From contig CAKZKQ010000574.1 in the NCBI GenBank assembly GCA_937123825.1, positions 1 through 64,000 on the forward strand: DNA of 64,000 nt, in the 5' to 3' direction. Below are positions 8,436-18,405 of the stretch, in pieces (position 1 is the stretch's first letter; every line of letters begins with the position of its first letter). The notes beneath the pieces are model-generated. The model was not told the origin of the DNA. It searched no databases and saw nothing but the letters and a program-made list of their open reading frames with translations. The DNA comes from an uncultured Pseudomonadota bacterium. Its GTDB lineage: Bacteria; Myxococcota_A; Bradymonadia; Bradymonadales; GCA-2716585. Position numbers and translations under genes: made by a program.

Positions 8436-9048
8436 AAGGGTCCCCACAGCGTCACAGATCGATGGCCAACTCCTTTGGAGCATGAATGCCCAGGCCGTCT
8501 GGCCAAATCTGGCGCCGATGTTGTGTCGCGCCAAAGCGCGGGTGGTCCTGAAGCAAGGCCGATGGCGTCAACGCCAACGCACCAAGGGGGGAGAGGCTCG
8601 AACACACCCAAAAGACCACCTCGGTAAGAGGCCACGTCACGTGGGCGCATGGAACCAGAAACAGGACACAAAAATCGTCTTTACCTGTGATTTGGGGCGT
8701 TTGGTGACTGCACATCGCACCAAACACCCCGCTGAGCGGTCTGGATCGACACCAAAAGCGCACCCCAACCCCCACCGGCGTGGTTTGAAGGGCACGTTTT
8801 GGCCTCACGCTTTAGCGTAGGACCTCAAAGGCAATTGGGCAAGCGGTCGCTCGGCACCGAGCCCGCAATCGCAAGAGGATTCGGCCCGGCAACCCCCGCA
8901 GAAGCAAGGCCAACAACCAAGAACAAGCAAGCAGTTTGTACAGACCCGCAGATGGTATGCGGACACGGTGGCTACTGGGCTTGACCCACTGTGGCTTATG
9001 CGCCACAGTGATCTACGGCTTGAGTCAAGAAACGAGCGCCTATCGACT
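8436..9048. other. Intergenic region between divergent genes
   Basis: It separates the barrel gene (minus) from the Ser/Thr kinase gene (plus) by about 610 bp. Short open frames here lack ribosome-binding sites and protein-like composition. The only structure found is the inverted repeat at 8987-9010. Promoters for both genes should lie here. Confidence 0.6.
8987..9010. promoter_or_regulatory. Inverted repeat upstream of the kinase gene
   Basis: Two perfect 9-bp arms (CACTGTGGC and GCCACAGTG) are separated by 6 nt, ending 38 nt before the kinase ATG. It could be an operator or a hairpin in the mRNA leader. No T-run follows, so a terminator is less likely. Confidence 0.4.
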
Positions 9049-10752
9049 ATGAACGCAGCCCCAAAGCAGGTGTCCAAGCCATTGACGGCTGGGACACTGC
9101 TGGAAAATCGCTACCTGCTCCAGGAGATCCTGGGTGAAGGCGGCTTTGCGACCGTTTACCTCGGTCGGCAACTCAACATCGATCGGCCGGTCGCCATCAA
9201 GATCCTCAACTTGATCGACGACCCCGAAGCTCAGAAGCTCATCGAGGGCAAGTTCCTGCTCGAAGCCCGCTCTGCGGCAGAGATCAACCACCCAAACGTC
9301 GTCAACATCTTTGACTACGGCATCTCCGAGGCCACTCGCCAGCCCTACATCGTCATGGAGCTGCTCCACGGCCACACCATCGAAGATGAACTGCGCATGC
9401 GCGGGCCAATGAAAGCCAAGCGGCTCTTTGACCTGCTCATCCCCTGCCTTGACGCCATGGCCAGAGCCCACCGGCTCAACATCATCCACCGCGACCTCAA
9501 GCCCGGAAACCTCTTCATCGCCGACAACGGCGACGGACAGGAGATCCTCAAGGTGCTCGACTTTGGCGTGGCGCGCGCCAAAGCCGTCCAGGTCCGCTCC
9601 ACCACCGCCAACGGCCAGCTCATGGGCACCCCCAGGTACCTGGCCCCCGAATACATCGACGAGCGCATCGCCACCACCGCCCTGGACGTCTACCAACTGG
9701 GCCTGGTCATCATCGAAGCCCTCACGGGCTACCCCGTGGTGCCGACCAACGACCCCATGGAGAGCCTCTGGATGCACAGCCGGGGCGAACTCAACGTCCC
9801 CGTCAACCTCATCCGCAGTGAACTGGGCCCTGTCCTGCTGACCGCCCTCGAAGGCGACCACCACCAACGCTACGGGGACGCCGGCGCGCTGCGCGACGCC
9901 CTTGAAGGGCTCGACTATGACGCGCTGCCCGAACCCGGACGCAAACTCGTCTCGCTGGCCCGCGCGCGCTTCGATCCCGAGTTTGAGATCGACGAAGATC
10001 TCATCCCCCCACACGCCCAGACCCTGGAAAACATCGAAGCGCTCAGGACCCCGCTCTTTGGCACCTCCATTTCCAGTTCTCCGACGATGCAGATCGACCC
10101 CAACAACCCCCCAGAGGCCACCCTCAAGCAGGATCCAAGGCAGGTCCAACTCTACGTCAACATGGACCTGGCCGTGCCCGGCGGCATGACCCCAAACGCC
10201 GACCCGATCGACGTGGGCCCCACCACCGAGTGGGACGCCAGCATGCTTGAAAAGTACGGCCTGCGCCCCCCCGAGCCCAATCCCCCGACCGACATCGTTT
10301 CGCTCTCCCCCTCGTCGCTCGACGCCCTGGATGAGCAGATGCAAAACAAGGTCGTGACCTTCCCCAAAAACCGGGCCGCTGCGCCCAGCGCCAAACCCAG
10401 CGCGCCGCCGCCCATCTCCTCAGCCATCCGCCGCGCCATCGACAAGCGCATCGCTCAAAACCAAAGCCCTGAGCCCGCTCGCCAGCCACCCACCGACGCC
10501 CCCAAAGAGCGCCGCAAGGCCGCCAGAAAAACGCGGCGCCCCTCCAAGAGGGCACCGGCACCAGCCTCACCCCAGTGGCAAGACCGCACCGCCACCATCA
10601 CGCACGCCGCGCACACACCGCCGACCACACCCGGCGAACCCGTTTGGCTGCCCACCCCCATGACGATCGCCATCGCCATCCTTGTCCTGGGCCTGCTGGT
10701 CGTGACCTTCCTGATCATCTACGTCCTGATGACCATGGCGCCCAACCTCTGA
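9049..10752 (+). CDS. Hanks-type Ser/Thr protein kinase with C-terminal membrane anchor
   Basis: This is a predicted signalling kinase of 567 aa. The kinase domain fills about residues 20-280 with all key residues: glycine loop GEGGF at 29-33, Lys51 in VAIK, catalytic Asp149 in HRDLKPGN, DFG at 171-173 and GTPRYLAPE ending at 201. A Pro/Ala/Arg-rich, probably disordered linker of about 200 residues follows. The protein ends with one hydrophobic helix at about 537-560 and only a few residues beyond, so it appears tail-anchored with no sensor domain outside the membrane. The ATG at 9049 was chosen because it directly precedes the conserved fold; the upstream in-frame codons cover the inverted repeat. 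It converges on the larger kinase gene. Confidence 0.9.
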   Translation: MNAAPKQVSKPLTAGTLLENRYLLQEILGEGGFATVYLGRQLNIDRPVAIKILNLIDDPEAQKLIEGKFLLEARSAAEINHPNVVNIFDYGISEATRQPYIVMELLHGHTIEDELRMRGPMKAKRLFDLLIPCLDAMARAHRLNIIHRDLKPGNLFIADNGDGQEILKVLDFGVARAKAVQVRSTTANGQLMGTPRYLAPEYIDERIATTALDVYQLGLVIIEALTGYPVVPTNDPMESLWMHSRGELNVPVNLIRSELGPVLLTALEGDHHQRYGDAGALRDALEGLDYDALPEPGRKLVSLARARFDPEFEIDEDLIPPHAQTLENIEALRTPLFGTSISSSPTMQIDPNNPPEATLKQDPRQVQLYVNMDLAVPGGMTPNADPIDVGPTTEWDASMLEKYGLRPPEPNPPTDIVSLSPSSLDALDEQMQNKVVTFPKNRAAAPSAKPSAPPPISSAIRRAIDKRIAQNQSPEPARQPPTDAPKERRKAARKTRRPSKRAPAPASPQWQDRTATITHAAHTPPTTPGEPVWLPTPMTIAIAILVLGLLVVTFLIIYVLMTMAPNL

Positions 10753-10936
10753 ATCCCCCAAAACACGCTCAAAGCCAGGGACCACCGTACACCACTTGTG
10801 GGCGATACAACGCACCCCAAAACCGGCAGACGGCGACCCACAAGACGGCCACAACCACAAAACCCTGGTCCCAAGCATAGGCCAGGCCCTCGTAGAGATG
10901 GGCAAAGGGGCGATGTTGTGGAAATGGGAGGCGCGC

Positions 10937-13900
10937 TTAGCCCGCAGAGACCTTTTGCAGCACTGTGAGCGCCGCGCGGCGGTAGTGATCCGCTTCGGTC
11001 AGGCCACGCACACGCGAGACAGCGCGGGCGATCCGCGCCACACGCTCACGCAGGTAGAAGTCGCGGCCTTTGGCCTGACTGCGCAGCGCCATCAACTCGT
11101 CCATGAACTGCTGGCGTGGCTCCTGGTTGCCGCAGAGCGTCTCCACCCACGCCAAACCAAAGAGCAGCAGCGCCGAGACCTCGTCCATGGAAATCTCGCG
11201 GGAGACCGTCAACCCCGTCAGGAAGAAGCCGCGCGCTTTGCTCAAGTGCCCCTGAAGCAACGCCAACGACCCCAGGTTCAGCGCCGCCTGACAGGTGATC
11301 TCCTGATTGTGGTTGCTCTGAGCTTCCTGGTAGGCCTCGGTAAAGAGGCTCTGGGCCTGCTCCAACTTGCCGCGCCCCATGGCCACGCGCCCCAACTGAA
11401 GCTGGCAGTTGGGCCGGTAGAGCAGGATGCCGTTTTTCTGGAACATGTCGACGGCGTGCTTGAGCTGAGCCTCGGCCTGATCGACCTGCTCACGCTCCAA
11501 GCTCCAGAAGCCCAGATACATCAAGCACAGCGCCATGCCGTGGGCGTCGCCGATCTTCTCGTGCAACCCCAGGGCTTGTTTGCCCAGGTTCTGGGCCAGA
11601 CCCACGTCCCCGCGCAAAAACATGATCTCGCCCAGCAAGAGCGTCGCCTTGGCGATGCCGTAGACGTGCTGAAGCTGGTTGAAAGACGACAGCGCCTGGT
11701 TGGTGGCTCTGGCCGCCGAATCCAAATCGCCGCCCCGGCGCAAGACCATCCCCAGCAGCACCCGCGCGTGCGCCGTCAGAATTTGCTCTCCGGCGGCCTC
11801 CAGGCGCTCCAACGACTTGCGGATCGACGCCTCGGCTTCCTTGCGGCCTTTGAGGTAGAGCAGCGCCAGACCTGTGTCGGCGGACACCGAAGCGCTGGCG
11901 ATCACCATCCCGCACTGATCAAAGCGCTCCTGGGCCTCTTTGAGCAACCTGACGGCGTCTTGCAGGCGGCCGCACAGGTGGTGGATCCGCCCCAGGTCCT
12001 GCATGCAGTGCGCCTCGACCTCGACGGCCCTGGCGTGCTTGGCGATCTTGAGCGCGTCGCGCAGGACCGCCTCGGCGGTGCCAAGCTCGCCGCGCAGCCG
12101 CGCCACTTCGGCCTGACCCAACAACGCCTCCGCCTGACGGGCCATGTCGGCGGGATCGTTGCTTCCAAGCTGCCGCAGGCAAGCGGTCGCGCGGCGGAAG
12201 CAGCGCAGCGCCTCACGGTGACGGCTCTGGAGCGTGTAGATCTTGCCCATCAGCGTCATCGCGCGCCCTTCGGCGCGAATGTCTTTGAGCGTCCGAGCCG
12301 TGTCAGACGCTCTGCGCAACATGTCTTCAGCGGGACCGAGCGAGCCCAACCGAATTTGCAGCCCTCCCAGACACAGCTGCACCTCGGCGCGCTGGGCGGT
12401 GGGCGAGCCGTTGCGGGCAAGCTCTTCTTCGACCTGCTGGTAGAGTTGCAGCGCGGTCTCCAGATCGAGGCTCTTTTCGGCGCTTCGGGCGCTGCGCAGA
12501 CGAGAATCAATGGCCCGATCGTGCTTGCCAGCCGCTTCCCAGTGGTGGGCGACATCGGCGTGCAGGCTCATGGTGCCTTTGCGGCCTCGGCCGTCGCGCC
12601 CCGAGCCCTCTTTGGCCCGCGCTGCGGCCTCGTGGTAGGACGAGCGGCCTGGATCTTCGTTGACCCACGCCGAAAGGCTCTCTTGGATCAGGGCGTGGGC
12701 AAATTCGTACGTCACCTCCCCGGTCGAGGCTTCCTGACGCGCCAGGAGGTCGATCTGCACCAACCCTTCGAGCACCCGGTTGAGCTTGCGCAGCAGCTCG
12801 GGGCGGCCAAGATTGACAAAGAACGACTCCAGGAGGCTGTGCTTGAAGCTCACCCCCAACACTGAAGACAGACGCACGACTTCGCCAAGCAACTCCCGGT
12901 CGGGGTCCTGACGGACGGCCTGCTCTACGCGGCGGCGCAGCAAGTCCCCCATGTTGTCGGGGATGGCCGACATGCCCATGCCGGGGCGAAGCTGCCAGGT
13001 GCCGTCCTTTTGCTCCAACATCCGACCAAAGGAGAAGAAACGCATCAACTCCAGGATGTAGAGGGGGCTGCCTTTGGCCCTGGGCAGCATGCGGCGCATC
13101 AGCATCGGGTGCAGCGGCAGCAGGTGGCGCACGATCCGCACCAGCGCGCTGTCTTCGAGCGGTCCCAACTCAAGGCGCATGAAGCCCTGACCAAGGTGAC
13201 GGCCCATGCGCTGCACGGCGCCGACCAGCGCGGCTTTGTCGCGCATGGCTTCGCGCCGCACGGTGCAGACAAAGAGCAGCGGCAGCGCCTCTTCGGATTG
13301 CACCAGACGCTCGGCAGAGGGATCGGCGCTCTGCGCCTTGCCCATGTTCTGCACAAGGTGCTCGGCAAAGCCCAACGCAAACGGATCGGCCCAGTGCAGG
13401 TCCTCAATGAGGATCACCAGCGGACGCTTGCGGGCCTCTCGGATGAGCAACCGCTCCAGAACGCGAAACGCCATCGGGGCGTTGGCGCGCGTGGCGATGG
13501 CGCTGCCCGCGTCCTTGGTCAACCCCGGGCGCAGCGCCCGCATCAGGGTGTGGACAAACTCTTCGGCGGGGATGCCCAGCTTGCGCAGGCGCCTGGCGAC
13601 CACGTCCCTGGCCGCCTTGTCTTCCAGATTCTCAATGCGCAGCAGGCGCTCGATGGCCTCGCGCAGGCCTGTCCCCGGCCCGATGGCGTTGGCGTGGTGC
13701 GTGCCGGTGTAGACAGCCGCCCCGCGCCGCAACATCAACCGCTGGAACTCGTGCAAAACGCGCGTCTTGCCAATCCCGGCCTCGCCTTCGATCAACGCCA
13801 GCCCGCCAAACCCCTTGAGCGCCTTGACCCCGCGCTTGTCCAACTTGTTCAGCGCGTCTTCGCGCCCCAAAGTCGGCACATCGCTAAAGTCCAGGCGAGC

Positions 13901-15199
13901 CATGGTGGGCACGCGCACGGGCTCTTCTTTGGCTGGGGAAGGCTTGTAGTTGTCCAGCGAGGTGATGAGCGTCTTGGCGCCGTGATCGATGTAGCGGGCC
14001 CGCTCGCGCGGCTTGGCGCGCGCCACCTCAAGGTTGATCGACACCGCCCCGGGCGCGTCGGCGCCCAGCGCAGGTTGCGCTCCAGAGGCGATCACCTCGG
14101 CGCGCACCACCTGCTGCATGCTGGCGGCCAACTCCTCGGGCGCAAAGAGATCACCGAGCAGATCCTGAGCCCCCACCACCGGCGCCGGAATGCGAGGGCC
14201 TGCGCTCATACCACCGGTGGGCGGCGCAGGCTCAGGCACGATGCCGGGCGGAGAGGCACGCAGCGGGATGGGCTTCTTGCGCGCAGCGCGCCTGTCGCGC
14301 TTCACCCCCACATAAACGTCGGTCAACGACCCCAACGAGGTCAGCGCATCGCCATTGAGCAGCTCCAACAACCCCGGCAGCGCCTCGGTCGCCGACTCGG
14401 GGCGCTTGTGGACCTCTTTCTCCGTCATCAGGTCCACGTACTTCTGCACGGCGCTGTCGGCCAGGGGCGCCGGCAAACGCGGCAGCGGCTCCTGGGTCAA
14501 CTTCAGGAGCACCTCCATGCTGGTGCGCCCCTTGAAAGGCCGCTCACCGACCAACATCTCGTAGAGCAACAACCCAAAGGCAAAGAGGTCCGAGGCCGGC
14601 AAGACCTCCTCGCCGTACGCCTGCTCGGGCGCCATGTAGAGCGGCGTCCCAAAGACCACGCCCTCCTGGGTCAAAGCCGGGTTGTCCGGGGTCAACGCCT
14701 TGGACAGGCCAAAGTCGAGCACCTTGACAAAGTCCTTCTCGCCGAGCAGATCACACAAAAAGATGTTTTCTGGCTTCAGATCGCGGTGCACCAAACCCTT
14801 GGCGTGGGCCTCGCCCAACGACCGCAGGATCTGCTCGCCGATCTTCAGCGCCCTGCCCAACGTCAACCCACCACCGGCAAAGATTGCCTTGGACAGAGGC
14901 TGACCTTCAAGCAACTCCATTACAATGTAAAAGAGGTTCTCTTCGGTCTGACCATAGTCGTGGATGATGATCGTATTGGGATGGCGCAAACTGCTGGAGT
15001 AGTACGCCTCGCGCCGGAAGCGCTCGACTGCCACGGGATCGCGGCTGGCGTCCGGTGACAAAAATTTGATGGCAACATCGCGCCCTATGGACTCGTGTTT
15101 GGCGTGATACACCACGCCAAAGCCGCCGCTGCCAAGTTGCTTGACAATACGATAGCGGCCCGCCACCTGGTCGCCAACTGCAGGGAGTATCGCGTTCAA
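10937..15199 (-). CDS. Ser/Thr protein kinase fused to AAA/NTPase and TPR repeats (PknK-like)
   Basis: A 1420-residue multidomain signalling protein. The N-terminal kinase (about 15-275) has GSGGFG at 23-28, Lys45, HRDLKPEN with Asp140, DFG at 162-164 and APE at 190-192. A Pro/Ala-rich linker leads to a predicted ATPase module with Walker A GEAGIGKT at 472-479 and a Walker B-like LIEDLHWAD near residue 605, then a helical STAND-type region. From about residue 850 to the end there are many TPR-like helical pairs with repeated A/G/Y patterns. This layout is typical of myxobacterial PknK/AfsK-like regulators that act as signal-responsive scaffolds. No transmembrane segment is seen. The ATG at 15199 directly precedes the conserved fold. 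Confidence 0.92.
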   Translation of the reverse strand: MNAILPAVGDQVAGRYRIVKQLGSGGFGVVYHAKHESIGRDVAIKFLSPDASRDPVAVERFRREAYYSSSLRHPNTIIIHDYGQTEENLFYIVMELLEGQPLSKAIFAGGGLTLGRALKIGEQILRSLGEAHAKGLVHRDLKPENIFLCDLLGEKDFVKVLDFGLSKALTPDNPALTQEGVVFGTPLYMAPEQAYGEEVLPASDLFAFGLLLYEMLVGERPFKGRTSMEVLLKLTQEPLPRLPAPLADSAVQKYVDLMTEKEVHKRPESATEALPGLLELLNGDALTSLGSLTDVYVGVKRDRRAARKKPIPLRASPPGIVPEPAPPTGGMSAGPRIPAPVVGAQDLLGDLFAPEELAASMQQVVRAEVIASGAQPALGADAPGAVSINLEVARAKPRERARYIDHGAKTLITSLDNYKPSPAKEEPVRVPTMARLDFSDVPTLGREDALNKLDKRGVKALKGFGGLALIEGEAGIGKTRVLHEFQRLMLRRGAAVYTGTHHANAIGPGTGLREAIERLLRIENLEDKAARDVVARRLRKLGIPAEEFVHTLMRALRPGLTKDAGSAIATRANAPMAFRVLERLLIREARKRPLVILIEDLHWADPFALGFAEHLVQNMGKAQSADPSAERLVQSEEALPLLFVCTVRREAMRDKAALVGAVQRMGRHLGQGFMRLELGPLEDSALVRIVRHLLPLHPMLMRRMLPRAKGSPLYILELMRFFSFGRMLEQKDGTWQLRPGMGMSAIPDNMGDLLRRRVEQAVRQDPDRELLGEVVRLSSVLGVSFKHSLLESFFVNLGRPELLRKLNRVLEGLVQIDLLARQEASTGEVTYEFAHALIQESLSAWVNEDPGRSSYHEAAARAKEGSGRDGRGRKGTMSLHADVAHHWEAAGKHDRAIDSRLRSARSAEKSLDLETALQLYQQVEEELARNGSPTAQRAEVQLCLGGLQIRLGSLGPAEDMLRRASDTARTLKDIRAEGRAMTLMGKIYTLQSRHREALRCFRRATACLRQLGSNDPADMARQAEALLGQAEVARLRGELGTAEAVLRDALKIAKHARAVEVEAHCMQDLGRIHHLCGRLQDAVRLLKEAQERFDQCGMVIASASVSADTGLALLYLKGRKEAEASIRKSLERLEAAGEQILTAHARVLLGMVLRRGGDLDSAARATNQALSSFNQLQHVYGIAKATLLLGEIMFLRGDVGLAQNLGKQALGLHEKIGDAHGMALCLMYLGFWSLEREQVDQAEAQLKHAVDMFQKNGILLYRPNCQLQLGRVAMGRGKLEQAQSLFTEAYQEAQSNHNQEITCQAALNLGSLALLQGHLSKARGFFLTGLTVSREISMDEVSALLLFGLAWVETLCGNQEPRQQFMDELMALRSQAKGRDFYLRERVARIARAVSRVRGLTEADHYRRAALTVLQKVSAG

Positions 15200-15655
15200 G
15201 GCGTCTGCTCAGGTCTCCCGAAATCCAGCTCTGCTCGGTTAAATCAACCGACACACATCGTAACGCGCCGACCCATGCCACTGCAACCCCTGGCGCATGT
15301 CCGACATGCACTACACCAAAGACACATGGCTCATTCCCGACGCACGGTTTTATCTATGCTACACTTCAACGCCACGACACCCTAGACCGTGTCCGACAAA
15401 TCGACCCGATCCATTGGCCTCACCGCTGCAGAGCCGTTGAACCAAAGGTCGTGCACACAGACTTGCCAGGAGCCCCAAAAGCCCCTGACCGTCTGCACAC
15501 CATCACACCCTCGGCATAAACCCTGCACAAACAGTGTGGCATTGGTGGTGCCTGACGACAATCAGATTTTCTGAAATCGTCGCACAAAGACCACCAGCGT
15601 GACCCATTCGTGTCGTATTTGTCAGACAGGACCCAAAGCCTGGAGCGCTTTTGTC
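15200..15655. other. Intergenic region between divergent genes
   Basis: About 455 bp between the large kinase gene (minus) and a lipoprotein gene (plus). No protein-like open frame, RNA gene or repeat family member was recognised. It should hold both promoters. Confidence 0.55.
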
Positions 15656-17284
15656 ATGAAGACATCTCGCCAATTTTGTGCGCCGAGCCACGCTGTGTTG
15701 CTGGGCGCCGCGCTGCTTTTGACTGCGTTGGCCGCGTGCACCGCGCCCAACCCCCTCTACCAACCCGACCCCTGCCTGGAGGCATCGGACTGCGAAGCGG
15801 GGCAGGTCTGCTACCAGGGCGAGTGCCTGGATGTCAACACAGAATGCCAGGACGATGATGACTGCCCCGGCGATCAGATCTGCGATGCGCAGCAGTGTGT
15901 CGATGACGACGACAACAACGATCCCAACAACAATCCAAACAACGATCCGAACAACCAACCCAACAACGATCCAAACAACAACCCCAACAATGATCCCAAC
16001 AACGATCTCCCCGACGATTGCCAGCCGCCCTGCGCGGATGGGGAGATCTGTGTTGAAGACGGCGGACGGTTTGAGTGCGTCGAGAAGGTGTGTGAGCCGG
16101 GACAGGTGCGCTGCGCCGAGGGCGGCACTCAGAACTGCATCGATGGCGGCGCCGCGTGGTCCGAGACCTTCCCCTGCGACTTCGACACGGTCTGCGTGGA
16201 GGGCCAATGCATCCCCAGCCAGTGCGACCCTGGTACCACAGTCTGCCGCGGCGAGGTGGTGACTGTATGCACCGATGGGGGGCAGCTTGAGCCGCAGCGC
16301 GATTGTGGGCAGGAAGGGCTCTTGTGCCAGAATAGCCAGTGTGTTGAGCCCCGGTGCGATCCAGGCCAGGCCTTCTGTCAGGGAAACACCGCGGTGGTGT
16401 GCAATGAACGCGGCGACGGGATCGACCAGGAGCGCGACTGCGCCGCCCAGGGACAGTTGTGCCAGGATGGCCAATGCATCGACGTGGATCCCGACTGCGC
16501 AAACGCCGTGGCCTTTGCCCAGATCGAAGGCGACCCCGACAGCGTCCCCAGCGAGCGCCTTGAAGTCTCGCTCGACACCGCCGTCCGGCTTGACGGCTCA
16601 CAATCCTCGCTGGCCGCCGGCTGGAGTTGGAGCATCATCAACCGCCCCGACGGCTCCCAGACCTCCATACGGCGCGCCCAGAACCCCATCGCCCTCTTTG
16701 CGCCCGACGTCCCAGGGACCTACGTCATTGAGCTGCGCGTCTTTGGTTTTGATGATGAACCCGGGTGCACCACGGCGCAGATCACCATCGCCGCTGGTCA
16801 GCAAGACCGACAGGGGCTCTCCATCGAGATCAACTGGGCCACGCCCAACGACCCCAACCCCAACGACGGCATGGGCGGCGACCTGGACTTGCACCTGCTG
16901 CACGCAAACGCCGACGCCTGGAACACCCAACCCTGGGACTGCTACTGGCAGAACACCAGCCCCAACTGGGGCGGCCCGAGCAACAACGATGACCCGTTGT
17001 TGGTCCTCGACTCTGGAAGCGGCGGACCCGAAAGGATCGAGATCCTGCGCCCAGAGCGGATCACCTACCGCGCCGGCGTGCACTACTTTGCCGACAACGA
17101 CTACGGACCCAGTCTGCTCTCATTGATTGTCTACGTGGACAACGTCCAGATCTACCGCTCCCCTGGCCGACAGCTCAACGAGCCCGGCGTCTTCTGGGAC
17201 GCGGTCTTCATCCGGTGGCGCGGCAACGAGGCCGAGGTCGAGCCCATCGACGTCATCACCGAGGCCTTCCCCGAGGTCGATTGA
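15656..17284 (+). CDS. Large surface lipoprotein with Asn/Asp/Pro linker, Cys-rich repeats and PKD-like domain
   Basis: 542 aa. The signal peptide ends in the lipobox LAAC (Cys28). Domains in order: two short Cys-rich motifs (CxxxxDCxxGQxCxxGxC type) at about 36-80; a low-complexity linker of NNDP/NNNP units at about 83-120; further Cys-rich modules of the form C..G...C......C at about 122-280; a PKD/REJ-like beta domain at about 285-380; and a C-terminal beta-sandwich-like domain with DGMGGDLDLHLLHA and several tryptophans. The function is unknown; cell-surface display or adhesion is inferred from the architecture. ATG at 15656 was chosen because it starts the signal peptide. The linker resembles that of the lipoprotein at 60977. 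Confidence 0.8.
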   Translation: MKTSRQFCAPSHAVLLGAALLLTALAACTAPNPLYQPDPCLEASDCEAGQVCYQGECLDVNTECQDDDDCPGDQICDAQQCVDDDDNNDPNNNPNNDPNNQPNNDPNNNPNNDPNNDLPDDCQPPCADGEICVEDGGRFECVEKVCEPGQVRCAEGGTQNCIDGGAAWSETFPCDFDTVCVEGQCIPSQCDPGTTVCRGEVVTVCTDGGQLEPQRDCGQEGLLCQNSQCVEPRCDPGQAFCQGNTAVVCNERGDGIDQERDCAAQGQLCQDGQCIDVDPDCANAVAFAQIEGDPDSVPSERLEVSLDTAVRLDGSQSSLAAGWSWSIINRPDGSQTSIRRAQNPIALFAPDVPGTYVIELRVFGFDDEPGCTTAQITIAAGQQDRQGLSIEINWATPNDPNPNDGMGGDLDLHLLHANADAWNTQPWDCYWQNTSPNWGGPSNNDDPLLVLDSGSGGPERIEILRPERITYRAGVHYFADNDYGPSLLSLIVYVDNVQIYRSPGRQLNEPGVFWDAVFIRWRGNEAEVEPIDVITEAFPEVD

Positions 17285-17311
17285 CACACCCTTGACGGGC
17301 GGCGCCGAGGT

Positions 17312-17527
17312 TCAGCGCTTTTCTGGGCCGACCACAATGTTGATGGTCTCGTTCTCGGGATCAAAGACGATCACCGCCTCGCGGCGCTCAAGCTGGCGCC
17401 TGACGTGGGCGATCTTCTCATCCAGGCTGTAGACCCGATCGCCGTAGTCGGTCCCCTCGCGGGTCACAAACTCTTCAATCACGCCGCGCAGCGCATTTTC
17501 ACTCAGCTTCTGGTAAGGCACTTCCAT
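17312..17527 (-). CDS. YheU family protein (UPF0270)
   Basis: A 71-residue protein matching the YheU family in size and pattern: a short N-terminal VPYQKLS, then IEEFVTREGTDYG, a helix with KIAHVRRQLERREA, and VIVFDPENETINIV. The family is widespread and of unknown function. The ATG at 17527 has AGGAGGTG upstream; a 15-codon extension to 17572 is not supported. It lies 44 nt downstream of the acyltransferase-like gene and is probably in the same transcript. It converges on the lipoprotein gene across 27 nt that include the palindrome CGGCGCCG. Confidence 0.88.
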   Translation of the reverse strand: MEVPYQKLSENALRGVIEEFVTREGTDYGDRVYSLDEKIAHVRRQLERREAVIVFDPENETINIVVGPEKR

Positions 17528-17571
17528 CGCACACCTCCTGGCGCGCCCGACATGGGGCTGCGTCCATGGCA

Positions 17572-18405
17572 TCAGATCAACGCAAGACCCTGGCCTTCGG
17601 GGTCTTCCATCAAGACCTTGTACTCCGAACAGATCAGACCAATCTGGTAACCATCCAGGAGGCGATGGTCAAAGGTTCCGGCGTGGCGACACACCGGACG
17701 GATGACGATCTCGTTGTCCCGCACCACAGGTTTGGGGTCGGTGCGGCCCAGCAGGAAGATGATGGGGGTGCGCGAAATGGGGATCAGCGGCGCAAAGCCT
17801 GCGTGCACCCCAAAACCGGCGCAGTTGGTGATCATGGCGCTGCCAAAAGGATCGGGCTTGACGCCCATCCCCGTCAGGTCCATCCCCGCATCAAAGGTCA
17901 GCCGGCTTAGGTTGGTCAACATGCTGCCCAACATCGGCTTGGGCACCGCATCCAGGACCCGCTTGGTGCTCTCCAGGTCCTTGTCGTTGCCGGTGCGCAC
18001 ACGGTTGGCCCGCTCGGCGATCTCGCGCGCGATGTCCACCACCGACTTCTGATCCACGTTCTTGATCTTGATCCCGGACAGATCCGCGCCGCCCGCACTG
18101 CCTTCGCTCTTGATCGCCACCTGGACAAAGATGTCCACCGTGGTGCGGCGCATCGGCTGGCCGCGGATCATCAACACATTCAAATCGGGGTTGTTGGCGA
18201 TCACCGTCCCCATGACTTTGACGGCAAAGTGCGTGGCCGTCACCTTCACCCCCGTCTGCTCGCGCAGCAACGGGGCCAGGCGATTGACCTCGCTCATCTC
18301 CACATCATCAAAACCCAACACCTGCGGTGAATTGTGCTGGCTCCACATCGCCCCCGCGATCCGACGCCAGGAAGAAATGTGTTCCAGCGGCTTGAAACGT
18401 CCCAT
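17572..18405 (-). CDS. Standalone 2-oxo acid dehydrogenase E2-type acyltransferase catalytic domain
   Basis: 277 aa covering only the catalytic domain of dihydrolipoamide acyltransferases. The C-terminal active-site motif is present as FDHRLLDG near residue 250, with the catalytic His and Asp in HxxxDG spacing. Trimer-interface-like segments such as GSAMITNCAGFG and PIIFLLG are visible. No lipoyl domain or peripheral-subunit-binding domain precedes it, and no E1 or E3 gene is nearby. It therefore either works with lipoyl proteins made elsewhere or uses another acyl carrier such as CoA. ATG at 18405 has GGAGGT upstream. Divergent from the SDR-like gene. Confidence 0.86.
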   Translation of the reverse strand: MGRFKPLEHISSWRRIAGAMWSQHNSPQVLGFDDVEMSEVNRLAPLLREQTGVKVTATHFAVKVMGTVIANNPDLNVLMIRGQPMRRTTVDIFVQVAIKSEGSAGGADLSGIKIKNVDQKSVVDIAREIAERANRVRTGNDKDLESTKRVLDAVPKPMLGSMLTNLSRLTFDAGMDLTGMGVKPDPFGSAMITNCAGFGVHAGFAPLIPISRTPIIFLLGRTDPKPVVRDNEIVIRPVCRHAGTFDHRLLDGYQIGLICSEYKVLMEDPEGQGLALI

